DNA of 64,000 nucleotides from Streptomyces sp. NBC_00461 (GTDB lineage Bacteria; Actinomycetota; Actinomycetes; Streptomycetales; Streptomycetaceae), in the NCBI RefSeq assembly GCF_036013935.1, contig NZ_CP107902.1, forward strand, positions 3,443,001 through 3,507,000, given 5' to 3'. The notes under the pieces were generated by a model. That model did no database searches and was not told the DNA's origin. It saw nothing but the letters and a program-made list of their open reading frames with translations. The position numbers and the translations under genes were made by a program. Each line of letters opens with the position of its first letter. Within the stretch, counting starts at the first letter, position 1. Shown piece after piece: positions 24,793 to 34,213 of this stretch.

Positions 24793-26130
24793 ATGTCGCA
24801 GATGCCCCAGCAGGCCGCCCTGTCGAACTGCCCGAGCTGCGAGTGGCCGCTTGAGTCGGGTGACCGTTTCTGCGGTGCGTGCGGATACGACCTGTCCGTA
24901 GTGCCCGTACCGCCGGACGACCATCCGACGGTCGCCCTGAACGGCTCGGTCCCGCCCGCGGGCGACGGTGGCGGCGCCTGGCCGCTCGCCGCCGGGCCGG
25001 GCGGCTCCGGCACCCCGGTGCCGGCCCATCTGCCGACGGACCTGCCCGGACAGAGCTCGGGCGGCTCCCCGCTGCCGCCGGAGCAGTCACCGCCCACCGG
25101 ATCGCCGGTGTCCCCGGCCTCCGGCGTGCGCTTCGACCGGCCGCCGGAGCCCGACGAGTACCCGCTGCAGGCACCGGATCCGCGCGTCGCCGACCTCGCG
25201 GCGTCCGCCGAGGAGGCCAAGATGTGCGTGGCCTGCCGCGCCGGCCGCGTCGACAGCGACGGCTACTGCGAGAACTGCGGGCACGCCCAGCCCCGGGAGC
25301 GCGATCACATGGAGCAGGAGTGCGGCCCGCTGGCCGCCGTCAGTGACCGTGGCCTGCGCCACCACCGCAACGAGGACGCGTTCGGCCTCGGCCACACCGC
25401 GCTGCCCGACGGCTCCCCCGTGTCCCTGGCCGTCGTCTGTGACGGCGTCTCCTCGGCGACCCGCCCCGACGACGCCTCGCTCGCCGCCGCCCGGGCCGCG
25501 AGCGAGTCCCTGTCGGCCGCGCTGCCCCGCGGCACGCACCCGCAACAGGCCATGCACGACGCGATCGTCGCCGCCTCGCACGCGGTGAACGTCCTGGCCG
25601 ACGAGCCCGCCACCGCCCGCGAGCACAGCCCGCACCAGAACGCGCCCGCGTGCACGATCGTCGGTGCCGTCGTCACGTCGGGGCTGCTGGTCGTCGGCTG
25701 GGTCGGCGACAGCCGCGCCTACTGGATCCCGGTGGACCGCGCCTCGCCTCCGGCCCGGCTCACCGAGGACGACTCGTGGGCCGCGCAGATGGTCTCCGCG
25801 GGCCTGATGAACGAGGCGGAGGCGTACGCCGACGAGCGCGCCCACGCGATCACGGGCTGGCTGGGCGCGGACGCCTACGAGCTGGAGCCGCACACCGCTT
25901 CCTTCAAGCCGGACCGGCCCGGTGTGGTGGTGGTGTGCTCGGACGGGCTGTGGAACTACGCGGAGGCGGCCGAGGAGATGGCCGAGGTCGTGCCACTGGA
26001 TGCCGCGGTACGTCCGTTGCACAGCGCCCGCGTGCTGGTCGGTCACGCCCTGGACGGCGGGGGCCACGACAACGTAACAGTGGCCGTCGTGCCGTTCCCC
26101 GCCGTGTCTCAGGGGGCAGGATCGGACTGA
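24793..26130 (+). CDS. PP2C-family protein phosphatase with zinc knuckles
   Basis: The ATG at 24793 (three bases after the pknG stop; no ribosome site) gives 445 residues and implies coupling. Two four-cysteine knuckles, Cys 13/16/27/30 and CVACRAGRVDSDGYCENC (about 143-160), flank a Pro/Gly-rich linker. The phosphatase domain has the PP2C motifs SDRGLRHHRNEDAFG, VVCDGVSSATR, VGWVGDSRAYW, VVCSDGLWNY and GGHDNVTVAVV, with the metal-binding aspartates. It is the natural counter-enzyme to the PknG encoded immediately upstream, presumably dephosphorylating the VWA/FHA partners. Confidence 0.92.
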   Translation: MSQMPQQAALSNCPSCEWPLESGDRFCGACGYDLSVVPVPPDDHPTVALNGSVPPAGDGGGAWPLAAGPGGSGTPVPAHLPTDLPGQSSGGSPLPPEQSPPTGSPVSPASGVRFDRPPEPDEYPLQAPDPRVADLAASAEEAKMCVACRAGRVDSDGYCENCGHAQPRERDHMEQECGPLAAVSDRGLRHHRNEDAFGLGHTALPDGSPVSLAVVCDGVSSATRPDDASLAAARAASESLSAALPRGTHPQQAMHDAIVAASHAVNVLADEPATAREHSPHQNAPACTIVGAVVTSGLLVVGWVGDSRAYWIPVDRASPPARLTEDDSWAAQMVSAGLMNEAEAYADERAHAITGWLGADAYELEPHTASFKPDRPGVVVVCSDGLWNYAEAAEEMAEVVPLDAAVRPLHSARVLVGHALDGGGHDNVTVAVVPFPAVSQGAGSD

Positions 26131-26236
26131 GGCGGGCCCATCGAGCACGACGGGGTCGCGGCGGGCCGGAGGGGACCGGTCCGCATCCAGGTATCGCCTC
26201 GCACCTGTGAGGTTCTCAAGGGGGATTTGAGTAGGC

Positions 26237-27583
26237 ATGGCCAATTTCTCGAAGTCCAACGTGCCGCAGTTCTCGATGGACGTGTACCAGAACGAGTACC
26301 TGCCGGACGGCGGCCGCGAGGTCAACGCCATCGTCACGGTCACCGCCACCGGCGGCGGCACGGTCGGCAGCGCGGTCGCCGCGCCCCACCTCTACGGGCC
26401 GGGACAGGGCCCGTCCGCGGGGGTGGCGATCATGGTCGACTGCTCCGGCTCGATGGACTACCCGCCGACCAAGATGCGCAACGCCCGTGACGCGACGGCC
26501 GCCGCGATCGACACCCTGCGCGACGGGGTGCACTTCGCGGTGATCGGCGGCACGCACGTCGCCAAGGAGGTCTACCCGGGAGGCGGGCGCCTGGCGGTCG
26601 CCGACGCCACCACCCGCGACCAGGCCAAGCAGGCCCTGCGCAAGCTCAGCGCGGGCGGCGGTACGGCCATCGGCACCTGGCTGCGCCTCGCCGACCGTCT
26701 GCTCTCCTCCGCCGACGTCGCCATCCGGCACGGCATCCTGCTCACCGACGGCCGCAACGAGCACGAGTCGCCGGAGGACCTCAAGTCCGCCCTGGACTCC
26801 TGTGCCGGACGGTTCACCTGTGACGCACGTGGCGTGGGAACCGACTGGGAAGTGAAAGAAGTCACAGGAATCGCCTCCGCCCTCCTCGGCACCGCCGACA
26901 TCGTCGCCGACCCGGCCGCCCTCGCCGCCGACTTCACGCAGATGATGGAGGCGGCCATGGGCAAGGAGGTCGCCGACGTAGCCCTCAGGCTGTGGACGCC
27001 GGTCGGCACCGCCATCAAGTTCGTCAAGCAAGTCGCGCCCACCGTCGAGGAGTTGACCGACCGCCGCACGGAGGCCGGCCCGCGCGCCGGGGACTATCCC
27101 ACCGGCTCCTGGGGAGACGAGTCCCGTGACTACCACGTCTGCGTCGAGGTCCCGGCCGCCGCCCTCGGCCAGGAGATGCTCGCCGCCCGGGTCTCGCTCG
27201 TCGTCCCGCAGCCCGACGGCAGCGCCCAGAACCTCGGCGCCCAGGGCCTGGTGAGGGCCGTGTGGACCGATGACATGGCGGCCTCGACATCGATCAACCC
27301 CCAGGTCGCCCACTACACGGGCCAGGCCGAACTGGCACAGGCCATCCAACAGGGGCTGGATCTTCGCAAAGCGGGCGATTTCGACGGAGCAACGGCCAAA
27401 CTGGGCCGGGCCGTTCAGCTCGCGAGCGCCTCCGGAAACGCGGATACTGCGAAACTGCTTGCGAAGGTGGTGGACGTGGTCGATGCCGCGACAGGTACTG
27501 TGCGACTGAAGGCGAAGGTCGAGGAGGCCGACGAGATGACCCTCGAGACCCGGTCCACAAAGACTGTTCGTGTAAAGAAGTGA
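26237..27583 (+). CDS. von Willebrand factor type A domain protein
   Basis: 448 residues, cytoplasmic by composition. The VWA domain (about 60-235) has a full metal-ion-dependent adhesion site: DCSGS (Asp 68, Ser 70, Ser 72), a Thr in GGGTAIGTW, and Asp in LLTDGRNEH. The C-terminal part (about 360-430) holds a TPR-like helix pair (LAQAIQQGLDLRKAGDFDGA). VWA domains mediate metal-dependent protein contacts. Its place between phosphatase and FHA genes suggests a PknG-cascade effector or adaptor. Confidence 0.88.
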   Translation: MANFSKSNVPQFSMDVYQNEYLPDGGREVNAIVTVTATGGGTVGSAVAAPHLYGPGQGPSAGVAIMVDCSGSMDYPPTKMRNARDATAAAIDTLRDGVHFAVIGGTHVAKEVYPGGGRLAVADATTRDQAKQALRKLSAGGGTAIGTWLRLADRLLSSADVAIRHGILLTDGRNEHESPEDLKSALDSCAGRFTCDARGVGTDWEVKEVTGIASALLGTADIVADPAALAADFTQMMEAAMGKEVADVALRLWTPVGTAIKFVKQVAPTVEELTDRRTEAGPRAGDYPTGSWGDESRDYHVCVEVPAAALGQEMLAARVSLVVPQPDGSAQNLGAQGLVRAVWTDDMAASTSINPQVAHYTGQAELAQAIQQGLDLRKAGDFDGATAKLGRAVQLASASGNADTAKLLAKVVDVVDAATGTVRLKAKVEEADEMTLETRSTKTVRVKK

Positions 27584-27624
27584 CATAGCAAGCCGCGAGC
27601 CCGGCCCCCTGGGGTTGGAGAAAC

Positions 27625-27640
27625 CCGGCCCACGGGCCGG
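27625..27640 (+). other. Short hairpin between the VWA and FHA genes
   Basis: CCGGCCC and GGGCCGG form a 7-bp stem around AC. It may be a weak attenuator or a processing site within the operon. Confidence 0.35.
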
Positions 27641-27664
27641 AACAGGAGAGGGGGAAGCGCCGAC

Positions 27665-29059
27665 ATGCCGACCTGCCCGAACGGACACCAGTCGGGTTCC
27701 GACGACTGGTGCGAGGTCTGCGGTCACCGCATGGCCGGTGCCGTACCCCCGCCCCCTCCGCCGCCCCCGCCCGGCGGTGGCTACGGCTTCCCGCCACCCG
27801 GCCCGGGCCAGCCCGGTCAGCCCGGCGGCCGTCCGCACCTGTCCGCCGTGCCGGACACCCCCGAGCCGGAGCTCTGCCCGCAGTGCCGTACGCCCCGTGA
27901 GGGCGGCGCGCCGTTCTGCGAGGAGTGCCGGTGGAACTTCCTGACGAACACGGCGACCTCGTACACCCCGGCCGCCCCGCGCCCGCCGGCGCCTGGCCCT
28001 GCCGTGCACTTCCAGCAGCAGCCGCCTGCGGGACCGTCGTACGGCGGCGGTGACTCGTACGAGTACCAGGGCTCGCGCCCGTCCCAGATGAACCGTCCCG
28101 CCGAGCCGATCCCGCCGTTCGGCAGCGAGCCGTCCGGCCCCGCCGGGTTCGGCAACGACCCGCGCCCCGGCGGCCCGTACGGCAACGACCCACGTCCCGG
28201 CGGCCCGTACGGCAACGACCCGCGCCCAGGCGGCCCCTCCGGCTTCGGCGGCGACCCCTCCCGCCCGGTCCCGCCGCCGCCCGGCCCGACACCGACCACC
28301 GCTCCCGGCGGCCAGGGAGGATACGGCGGCCCCGGAGGGTACGGCGAACCCCAGGGCCCTGGCGGCCCCGGTGGTGCCCCGCAGGCGTTCCAGCAGCCCG
28401 GTCCGCCGGCCCCGCCCGCCTACCCGCAGGAGACGGGCCGGCCGCCGCAGCCCGGCGGACCCTCCGGCTTCGGCGGTGACGACGACTGGGTGATCTCCCC
28501 GCCGTCCGGTGGCCCGGGCGGTCCCGGTGGCCAGGGTGCTCCCGGCGGTCCGGGCGGTCCCGGTCAGGGCGGTGGCTACGGCTATCCGCAGCCCGGCTCC
28601 ACCCAGGCCCCGCCCCCGCCCGGCCAGGGCTACCCGCAGCAGCCCGCCGGCCCCGCCACCTGGATCGCCACCATCGGTCCGGACCGCGAGTACTTCATGG
28701 CGATGATGCAGCGCTCCGGCCCCGAGGCCGCGGGTCTCAACCTGCCCGCGTACTCGCCCGAGCAGCAGCGCACCCTCAGCGGCAACCAGATCACCATCGG
28801 CCGCCGCCGGCACTCCACCGGCGAGTCCCCCGACATCGATCTGGCGGTGCCGCCGGAGGACCCGGGTGTCTCGCACCAGCACGCGGTGCTGGTCCAGCAG
28901 CCGGACGGCAGCTGGGCGGTCGTCGACCAGAACTCGACGAACGGCACGACGGTCAACGGCTCCGAGGAGCCCATCCAGCCCTTCGTGCCGGTGCCGCTGC
29001 AGGACGGCGACCGGGTGCACGTGGGCGCCTGGACGACGATCACGATCCGCAGGGGCTAG
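27665..29059 (+). CDS. FHA-domain protein with N-terminal zinc knuckles
   Basis: 464 residues. The N-terminus has two knuckles, CPNGHQSGSDDWCEVC (4-19) and CPQCRTP with CEECRWNF (about 76-95). A long Pro/Gly linker (about 100-330) includes three copies of a 10-residue unit GNDPRPGGPY. The FHA domain is C-terminal (about 375-460): TIGRRRHS, SHQHAVLVQ and DQNSTNGTTVNG hold the phosphothreonine-binding Arg, Ser-His and Asn. In mycobacteria PknG phosphorylates the small FHA protein GarA; this protein, encoded in the same cluster, is the likely functional analogue. A GarA-type ETTS phosphorylation motif was not seen. Confidence 0.9.
   Translation: MPTCPNGHQSGSDDWCEVCGHRMAGAVPPPPPPPPPGGGYGFPPPGPGQPGQPGGRPHLSAVPDTPEPELCPQCRTPREGGAPFCEECRWNFLTNTATSYTPAAPRPPAPGPAVHFQQQPPAGPSYGGGDSYEYQGSRPSQMNRPAEPIPPFGSEPSGPAGFGNDPRPGGPYGNDPRPGGPYGNDPRPGGPSGFGGDPSRPVPPPPGPTPTTAPGGQGGYGGPGGYGEPQGPGGPGGAPQAFQQPGPPAPPAYPQETGRPPQPGGPSGFGGDDDWVISPPSGGPGGPGGQGAPGGPGGPGQGGGYGYPQPGSTQAPPPPGQGYPQQPAGPATWIATIGPDREYFMAMMQRSGPEAAGLNLPAYSPEQQRTLSGNQITIGRRRHSTGESPDIDLAVPPEDPGVSHQHAVLVQQPDGSWAVVDQNSTNGTTVNGSEEPIQPFVPVPLQDGDRVHVGAWTTITIRRG
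28151..28240 (+). repeat. 30-bp coding tandem repeat in the FHA gene
   Basis: Three consecutive 30-base units starting GGCAACGACC at 28151, 28181 and 28211, differing at a few third positions. They encode repeated GNDPRPGGPY in the flexible linker; copy number may vary between strains. Confidence 0.8.
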
Positions 29060-29125
29060 ACGCTGCGCTTGCGGCGGCCGTTGTCCGGCTGCGGCAGCGT
29101 CGTGGCCGGTCGCGCGGTTCCCCGC

Positions 29126-29142
29126 GCCCCTTCGGGGCGCTA
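29126..29142. terminator. Convergent hairpin after the FHA gene
   Basis: GCGCCCC-TTC-GGGGCGC forms a 7-bp stem with a tight loop between the FHA gene and the convergent methyltransferase. Confidence 0.55.
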
Positions 29143-29156
29143 CCGAACCGTCGGCT

Positions 29157-30158
29157 TCACCGGAGGGGCCAGGTGTACGGGCCCTCCGGATCGTCCAGCC
29201 ACGCCCACTCCCGGTCTTCGGCGACCGTGATGCCGTAGCGCTCGCGTTGCGGCTGTTTCTCGTGCTCCCACAGGGCGAACGCCTCCTGGGGGGCGAGGCT
29301 GCCGCGGGTCAGGGTGAGCAGGAAGCGGAACAGTTCGTGGTCCCTGGCCCGGCGTGGAATCGCATCGAGGTGTGACGGTTCCGGTTCGGGGCGGCTCTCG
29401 CCGCGCAGCGGCACGAAGTAGGCGGCCGTGTGGAGGAAGCGGCCCTCCCCGTGCCCGGGGTCCCGGACCGTCAGGGCGATCAGGCCGGTGGCCAGGGGCG
29501 CCAGGATGCGGGCGCCGGGGGTGCACTGGGCGAGCCAGGCGGGCGGGACCGAGGCCAGGGTGCAGGTCGCGATGATCCGGTCGAAGGGGGCGCGTGCGGG
29601 CACTCCACGGGCGCCGTCGCCGGTGACGACGGCCGGGTGGTGTCCGGCCGCGGCCAGGTGCCGGCGCGCCGACTCGGTGATCTCCGGCTCCAGATCGACG
29701 GTGGTGACCAGGTCGTCGTCGCCGAGCCGGTGCGCGAGCAGGGCCGCGTTGTAGCCGGTGCCGGCGCCGACCTCCAGCACCCTGTCGCCGTCCTCGACCC
29801 CCAGCTCGGCCAGCATCTTCGCCATCAGCGACGGCTGGCTGCTGGAGGAGACCAGCTCGCCGTCGCGCAGCCGCGTGGCCAGCGGAACGTCGGCGTAGGC
29901 ACCGCGCACCCACCGCTCGCGCGCCCGCGGATCGGGACTCTCGCCCCAGCGCCGCTCATAGCCGCCGGTGACGCCGACGTAGTAGTACGGCACGAACAGA
30001 TGGCGCGGGACCGCCTCGAACGCCGCCCGCCACACCGGGTCGTCGTCCCAGGCCCCGCTCGCGTCGATCTCCCGCACGAGCGCCGCCCGCGCCGAGACCG
30101 CGAGAGCGGCGAGAGCGGCGAGGCCCCTGTCGTTCCTGTCGAGTGCATGCGCGCCCAT
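29157..30158 (-). CDS. Protein-L-isoaspartate O-methyltransferase-like SAM methyltransferase
   Basis: The ATG at 30158 gives 333 residues. The Rossmann methyltransferase core is clear: motif I DRVLEVGAGTGYNAALLAHRL (about 132-152), post-I Asp in VTTVDLEPEI, motif II DRIIATCTL. The upstream stretch QPSLMAKMLAELGVEDGD is the PCMT-type lead-in (usually SQP or GQT before the active site). A 130-residue C-terminal extension exceeds standard PCMT. It may repair isoaspartyl proteins or be a natural-product methyltransferase; neither partner gene is present. It is divergent from a truncated haemoglobin gene. Confidence 0.8.
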   Translation of the reverse strand: MGAHALDRNDRGLAALAALAVSARAALVREIDASGAWDDDPVWRAAFEAVPRHLFVPYYYVGVTGGYERRWGESPDPRARERWVRGAYADVPLATRLRDGELVSSSSQPSLMAKMLAELGVEDGDRVLEVGAGTGYNAALLAHRLGDDDLVTTVDLEPEITESARRHLAAAGHHPAVVTGDGARGVPARAPFDRIIATCTLASVPPAWLAQCTPGARILAPLATGLIALTVRDPGHGEGRFLHTAAYFVPLRGESRPEPEPSHLDAIPRRARDHELFRFLLTLTRGSLAPQEAFALWEHEKQPQRERYGITVAEDREWAWLDDPEGPYTWPLR

Positions 30159-30266
30159 ACGTCCACTGTGCTGCGGGACGGAGCGCGAGGCGAGCACCGG
30201 AGCCGGCCGATCCGGAATCGCCCCAGGCCTGGAGTCCTGGTCCGCCCGGTCTGAGAGCATGGACGG

Positions 30267-30671
30267 GTGAATGAGATTCGGCGCGGCACGCTTCAGGAGC
30301 AGACCTTCTACGAGCAGGTCGGCGGGGAGGAGACCTTCCGCCGCCTCGTCCACCGTTTCTACGAGGGTGTGGCCGAGGACCCGATCCTCAAGCCGATGTA
30401 CCCCGAGGAGGACCTCGGCCCGGCCGAGGAGCGCCTCACGCTGTTCCTGATCCAGTACTGGGGCGGCCCGACGACGTACAGCGACAACCGCGGCCACCCC
30501 CGTCTGCGCATGCGCCACGTCCCCTTCACCGTGAACCGCGAGGCGCACGACGCCTGGCTGAAGCACATGCGGGTCGCCGTCGACGAGCTCGGCCTTGCCG
30601 CGGAGCACGAGCAGCAGCTGTGGAAATACCTGACCTACGCCGCCGCCTCGATGGTGAACACCCCGGACTGA
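30267..30671 (+). CDS. glbO: Group II truncated haemoglobin (GlbO-like)
   Basis: The GTG at 30267 gives 134 residues, close to mycobacterial GlbO. Signature features of trHb group II: FYEQVGGEETFRRLVHRFYEGV (helices A-B), PMYPEEDLGPAEERLTLFLIQYWGGP (CD-E region), proximal His in RLRMRHVPF (F8), and Trp in HDAWLKHM (G8). The protein binds haem and O2 or NO in the cytoplasm; roles in NO/peroxide detoxification are known for the family. A 10-bp stem-loop follows at 30697. Confidence 0.93.
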   Translation: MNEIRRGTLQEQTFYEQVGGEETFRRLVHRFYEGVAEDPILKPMYPEEDLGPAEERLTLFLIQYWGGPTTYSDNRGHPRLRMRHVPFTVNREAHDAWLKHMRVAVDELGLAAEHEQQLWKYLTYAAASMVNTPD

Positions 30672-30696
30672 CCACCGGCCGTGCCCGCATGACGTG

Positions 30697-30726
30697 CGGA
30701 TTCCGGTCGTACGACGCCGGAATCCG
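30697..30726 (+). terminator. Terminator after the haemoglobin gene
   Basis: CGGATTCCGG (30697-30706) pairs with CCGGAATCCG (30717-30726) over a 10-base loop. Confidence 0.65.
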
Positions 30727-30823
30727 GTCACGATCCGGTCAAGCCGCGGGTACAAGCGCTTACCGGTGACCCGCCCCCTCTGACAACATCACCCGGAGGT
30801 CTGGACAACCACGGGGGGTTGGC

Positions 30824-33800
30824 GTGACGGCGTTCGGCGCGGTGGCACGGTTCGTCCTGTTACGTGCCCGCGCGCACCGCCTCCTGCTCGCCGCGGCGCT
30901 GCTCACCGTCCTGCTGACCACCGCCGTCCTGGCCACGTTCGCGGCCTACTCGGGCGCGATCGGCGACGCGTCCGTGCGCCACTCCCTGCGGAGCCCGCAG
31001 AACGCCGCCGACGCCGCGCTGATCGTCAAGGCGGATGTGCCGGCGGACCGGCGCGCGGCCGCCGGCACGGCCGTACGGGAGGGTGCGCGGCGGACGTTCG
31101 ACGGACTGCCGGTGACCGTGCGGACCCTGGTGCGCTCGGGCCCGTACGGACTGCCGCGTTCGCTGCAGCCGCCGGCCGAGCGGTCCGGGGACCCCGATCT
31201 GACGTATGTCGCGGCGCTGGACCCGACGCAGGTGCGGATCGTCTCGGGACGAGCACCCCGCGAGGGCTCCGGCACCGCCGTCGAGGCGGCCCTCCCGCAG
31301 AGCGCCGCCCAGCGCCTCGGCCTGGGACCCGGCGCCCGCCTCACCCTCACCGACCGGCTCGGCGGCCCGAAGGTGCACGTCACGCTCACCGGCCTGTACC
31401 GGCCCGCGCAGGCGGACGCGCCCTACTGGCGGCTGGACGACCTGGGTGGCCGGGGCGTCAGGACGGTCGACTTCACGACGTACGGCCCACTGCTCGCCGC
31501 TCCAGGGGTCCTGACCGGTGGCAGGGTGAGCGCCGGCCCGTCCGGATGGCTGGCGGCGGCCGACTTCTCGACGCTGACGACCGCGCGGATCGGCGAGCTG
31601 CGCGAGGCGGCCGCCTCCGGAGGCGCGGCCCTGCGCAAGCGGCCCGAGCTGAGCGGCACGACGGCCGCGGGCACTCCCCTGCCCGAGGTCCTGGAACGCG
31701 TCGAACGCTCGCTGCTCGTCTCCCGCTCGACGCTGCTGATCGTCGCGTCGCAGCTCGCCCTGCTGGCCGGCTGTGCGCTGTTGCTGGTGGCCCGGCTGCT
31801 GAGCTCGGAACGGGCGGGCGAGGTCCGGCTGCTGCGGGCGCGCGGGGCCTCCCGTGCCCGGGTCGCGGCGCTCGCCGCCCTGGAGGCCCTGTTCCTCGCG
31901 GTGCCCGCGGTGGTCTGCGCACCCCTGCTGTCAGGACCGCTGACCCGGCTGCTGGCCGGGCAGGGGCCGCTGGCCCGTATCGGGCTGCACTTGGACGTGC
32001 CGGCCGGCGCTCGGCTCGGGGTGTGGCTGGTGGCGGCGGGGGTGGCGCTGGGGTGCGCGCTGGCGGTGACGCTGCCCGCGCTCACGGTCGAGGGGTTCGG
32101 CCCGGTCCGGGCCCGTACCCTGCCCGCTTCGGTGCGCGCGGGCGCGGACCTGGGCCTGCTCGCGGTGGCCGCCGTCGCGTACTGGCAGCTCGGTCGGCAG
32201 ACGTCCGGCGCGGTGACCGGCGACCGGTCGGGCACCCTCGGCATCGACCCCTTGCTGGTCGCGGCGCCCGCGCTCGCGCTGCTCGCCGGCACGGTGCTGA
32301 CCCTGCGGCTGCTGCCCCTGGTGGCGCGGCTCGCCGAGCGCCGGGCGGCCGGTGGGCGCGGGCTGACGGCGGCGCTGGCGGGCTGGCAGCTGAGCCGTCG
32401 CCCGATGCGCGGGGCGGGACCGGTGCTGCTGCTGGTCCTCGCCGTCGCGCTCGGCATGCTGGCCATCGGACAGGGCGCCTCCTGGAGCCGCTCGCAGAAC
32501 GACCAGGCGGACTTCGCCGCGGGCGCGCCGGTCCGCGTCCTCGCCGAGGGCGGCGGCGGCCTCGGGAGCACGGACAGGTACGCGGACCTTGCGCACGTAC
32601 GGGAGGCGGCCCCGGTCCTCCGTACGGAACTGCCGCTGTCCGGCGACCGTACGGCGGCGCTGCTGGCGGTGGACACCACGCACGCGTCGGACACGGTGCT
32701 CATGCGCCGGGACCTGGCCCCGCAGCCGGTACGGCCGCTGTTCGCGGCGCTGGGCCCGAAGGGGCCGACGGCCGGGGCGAAGGTGCCCGCGCACACCGCC
32801 CGGCTGCGGCTGACGGCGAGCCTGCGCAGTTCGTCGGGCCCGGGGGCGACGGCGGACGTGACGGCCACCCTCGAGGACGGGTACGGGACGCCGTACGCGG
32901 TGCCGGCGGGCGAACTCCCCTCCGACGGGCGGGCGCACACCCTGGACCTGCCCGTCTCCGAGGGAGCGCTGACGCTCACCGGTGTGCAGTTGGTGATGCC
33001 CCAGCCGATCGGCAAGCGCGAGCAACACCGGCTGCGACTGGGCGGGTTGACGGCAACCGGGGCGGACGGGACCGCGCGGAAGGTCCCCTTGCCGGCCACC
33101 TGGAAGGCGTCGGTGAGCAGTGACGGGCAGGTCTCGTCGCCGGACGGGAGGACCGACCCGACGAAGCCGGTCACGAGTTCGTCGGGGCCGCCCACGGTCG
33201 AGTACGGCACGGGGTACGTGCCGGTCGAGGACACCTGGGTCAGCGCGTCGCTCACGGTGCGGCTGCAGGTCGCGCAGCACCGGCCGCCGGAGATCACGGC
33301 GGTGGCGACCGACCGTTACCTCACGTCGGCGGGCGCGCGCACCGGCCAGCGGGTGGACGTGACGGTCGGCGGGCGGAGCGTGCCGGTGCGGATCGTGGGT
33401 GCGGTACGGGAGTTGCCGACCACGGGGGACGCGGACGGGGGCGCCGTGCTGGTCGATCTGCGGTCCGTGAACCGGGTGCTGGAGGCCCGGTACGGGGAGG
33501 GCGTCACGCCCACGGAATGGTGGCTGCGGACCGGACCCGGCGATTCGGCCGACGTCGCGGCGGCCCTGCGGGCGTTGCCGGATCTCGATCCTGCGCAGGT
33601 CGTGGTGCGGGACGAGACGGCCGCGCAGTTGCGGGACGACCCGTTCGGGGCAGGCCCGGAGGCGGCGTTCGCGGCGGCGGCCGGGGTGGCCGCGGCGCTG
33701 GCCGCGGTCGGCTTCGCGGTGAGCGCGGCGGGGTCCCTGCGGGAGCGGGGCGCCGAACTGGCGGTGCTGCGGGCCCTGGGCGCCCCGCGCCGCCGCCTTG

Positions 33801-34075
33801 CCCGCATGATCGCCGTCGAGCAGGGTGTGCTGGTGGCGCTCGCGCTGGTGGTGGGCGCGGCTCTGGGGACGGTGCTGACCCGCGCGGTGATCCCACTGAT
33901 CGTGCTGACCGCACAGGCCACACGTCCCGTCCCGCGGGTGCTGGTCGAACTGCCGGTCCTGCACGTGGCCGTACTCCTGGCGGCGGTGGCCCTGACACCG
34001 TTGCTCGTGACGGCGGGTCTGGCGGTACGGCGCGGGCACCCGGTGGCGTCGCTGCGGGAGCAGGGGGGTGAGTGA
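30824..34075 (+). CDS. Large FtsX/MacB-like ABC permease
   Basis: 1083 residues from a GTG with GGGGGG five bases before it. One N-terminal membrane helix (about 20-45), a first external domain, then three helices around 300-410 with the FtsX loop RAGEVRLLRARGASRARVAALAALE. After two more helices comes a second external domain (about 570-900) and a second FtsX set (about 940-1075) with the loop RERGAELAVLRALGAPRRRLARMIAVEQ. It is a tandem-domain permease resembling LolCE/MacB exporters. It pairs with the next permease and the ATPase at 36984. Substrate unknown. Confidence 0.85.
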   Translation: MTAFGAVARFVLLRARAHRLLLAAALLTVLLTTAVLATFAAYSGAIGDASVRHSLRSPQNAADAALIVKADVPADRRAAAGTAVREGARRTFDGLPVTVRTLVRSGPYGLPRSLQPPAERSGDPDLTYVAALDPTQVRIVSGRAPREGSGTAVEAALPQSAAQRLGLGPGARLTLTDRLGGPKVHVTLTGLYRPAQADAPYWRLDDLGGRGVRTVDFTTYGPLLAAPGVLTGGRVSAGPSGWLAAADFSTLTTARIGELREAAASGGAALRKRPELSGTTAAGTPLPEVLERVERSLLVSRSTLLIVASQLALLAGCALLLVARLLSSERAGEVRLLRARGASRARVAALAALEALFLAVPAVVCAPLLSGPLTRLLAGQGPLARIGLHLDVPAGARLGVWLVAAGVALGCALAVTLPALTVEGFGPVRARTLPASVRAGADLGLLAVAAVAYWQLGRQTSGAVTGDRSGTLGIDPLLVAAPALALLAGTVLTLRLLPLVARLAERRAAGGRGLTAALAGWQLSRRPMRGAGPVLLLVLAVALGMLAIGQGASWSRSQNDQADFAAGAPVRVLAEGGGGLGSTDRYADLAHVREAAPVLRTELPLSGDRTAALLAVDTTHASDTVLMRRDLAPQPVRPLFAALGPKGPTAGAKVPAHTARLRLTASLRSSSGPGATADVTATLEDGYGTPYAVPAGELPSDGRAHTLDLPVSEGALTLTGVQLVMPQPIGKREQHRLRLGGLTATGADGTARKVPLPATWKASVSSDGQVSSPDGRTDPTKPVTSSSGPPTVEYGTGYVPVEDTWVSASLTVRLQVAQHRPPEITAVATDRYLTSAGARTGQRVDVTVGGRSVPVRIVGAVRELPTTGDADGGAVLVDLRSVNRVLEARYGEGVTPTEWWLRTGPGDSADVAAALRALPDLDPAQVVVRDETAAQLRDDPFGAGPEAAFAAAAGVAAALAAVGFAVSAAGSLRERGAELAVLRALGAPRRRLARMIAVEQGVLVALALVVGAALGTVLTRAVIPLIVLTAQATRPVPRVLVELPVLHVAVLLAAVALTPLLVTAGLAVRRGHPVASLREQGGE

Positions 34076-34104
34076 CGTGAGCCAGCTGCCGGCTGCCCGG
34101 ATCA

Positions 34105-34176
34105 GTGCGCGTCTCAGGATCCGTGCGCGCCTCCGGATTTGTGCGCGCCTCCGGATTTGTGCGCGCCTACGCCTCT
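34105..34176. repeat. Four tandem 18-bp units between the two permease genes
   Basis: Units start at 34105, 34123, 34141 and 34159, each beginning GTGCGCG. The middle two are identical (GTGCGCGCCTCCGGATTT); the outer two diverge at their 3' ends. They fill the 138-base gap that separates the permease stop (34075) from the next start (34214). Confidence 0.85.
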
Positions 34177-34213
34177 CCGGTGGCGTTCCTGCGGGAGACA
34201 GGGGACGAGGGGC

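Noticed and set aside
28151..28240. Mobile or regulatory repeat in the FHA gene
   Set aside because: The 30-bp units are in frame, vary at third positions and simply encode the flexible linker.
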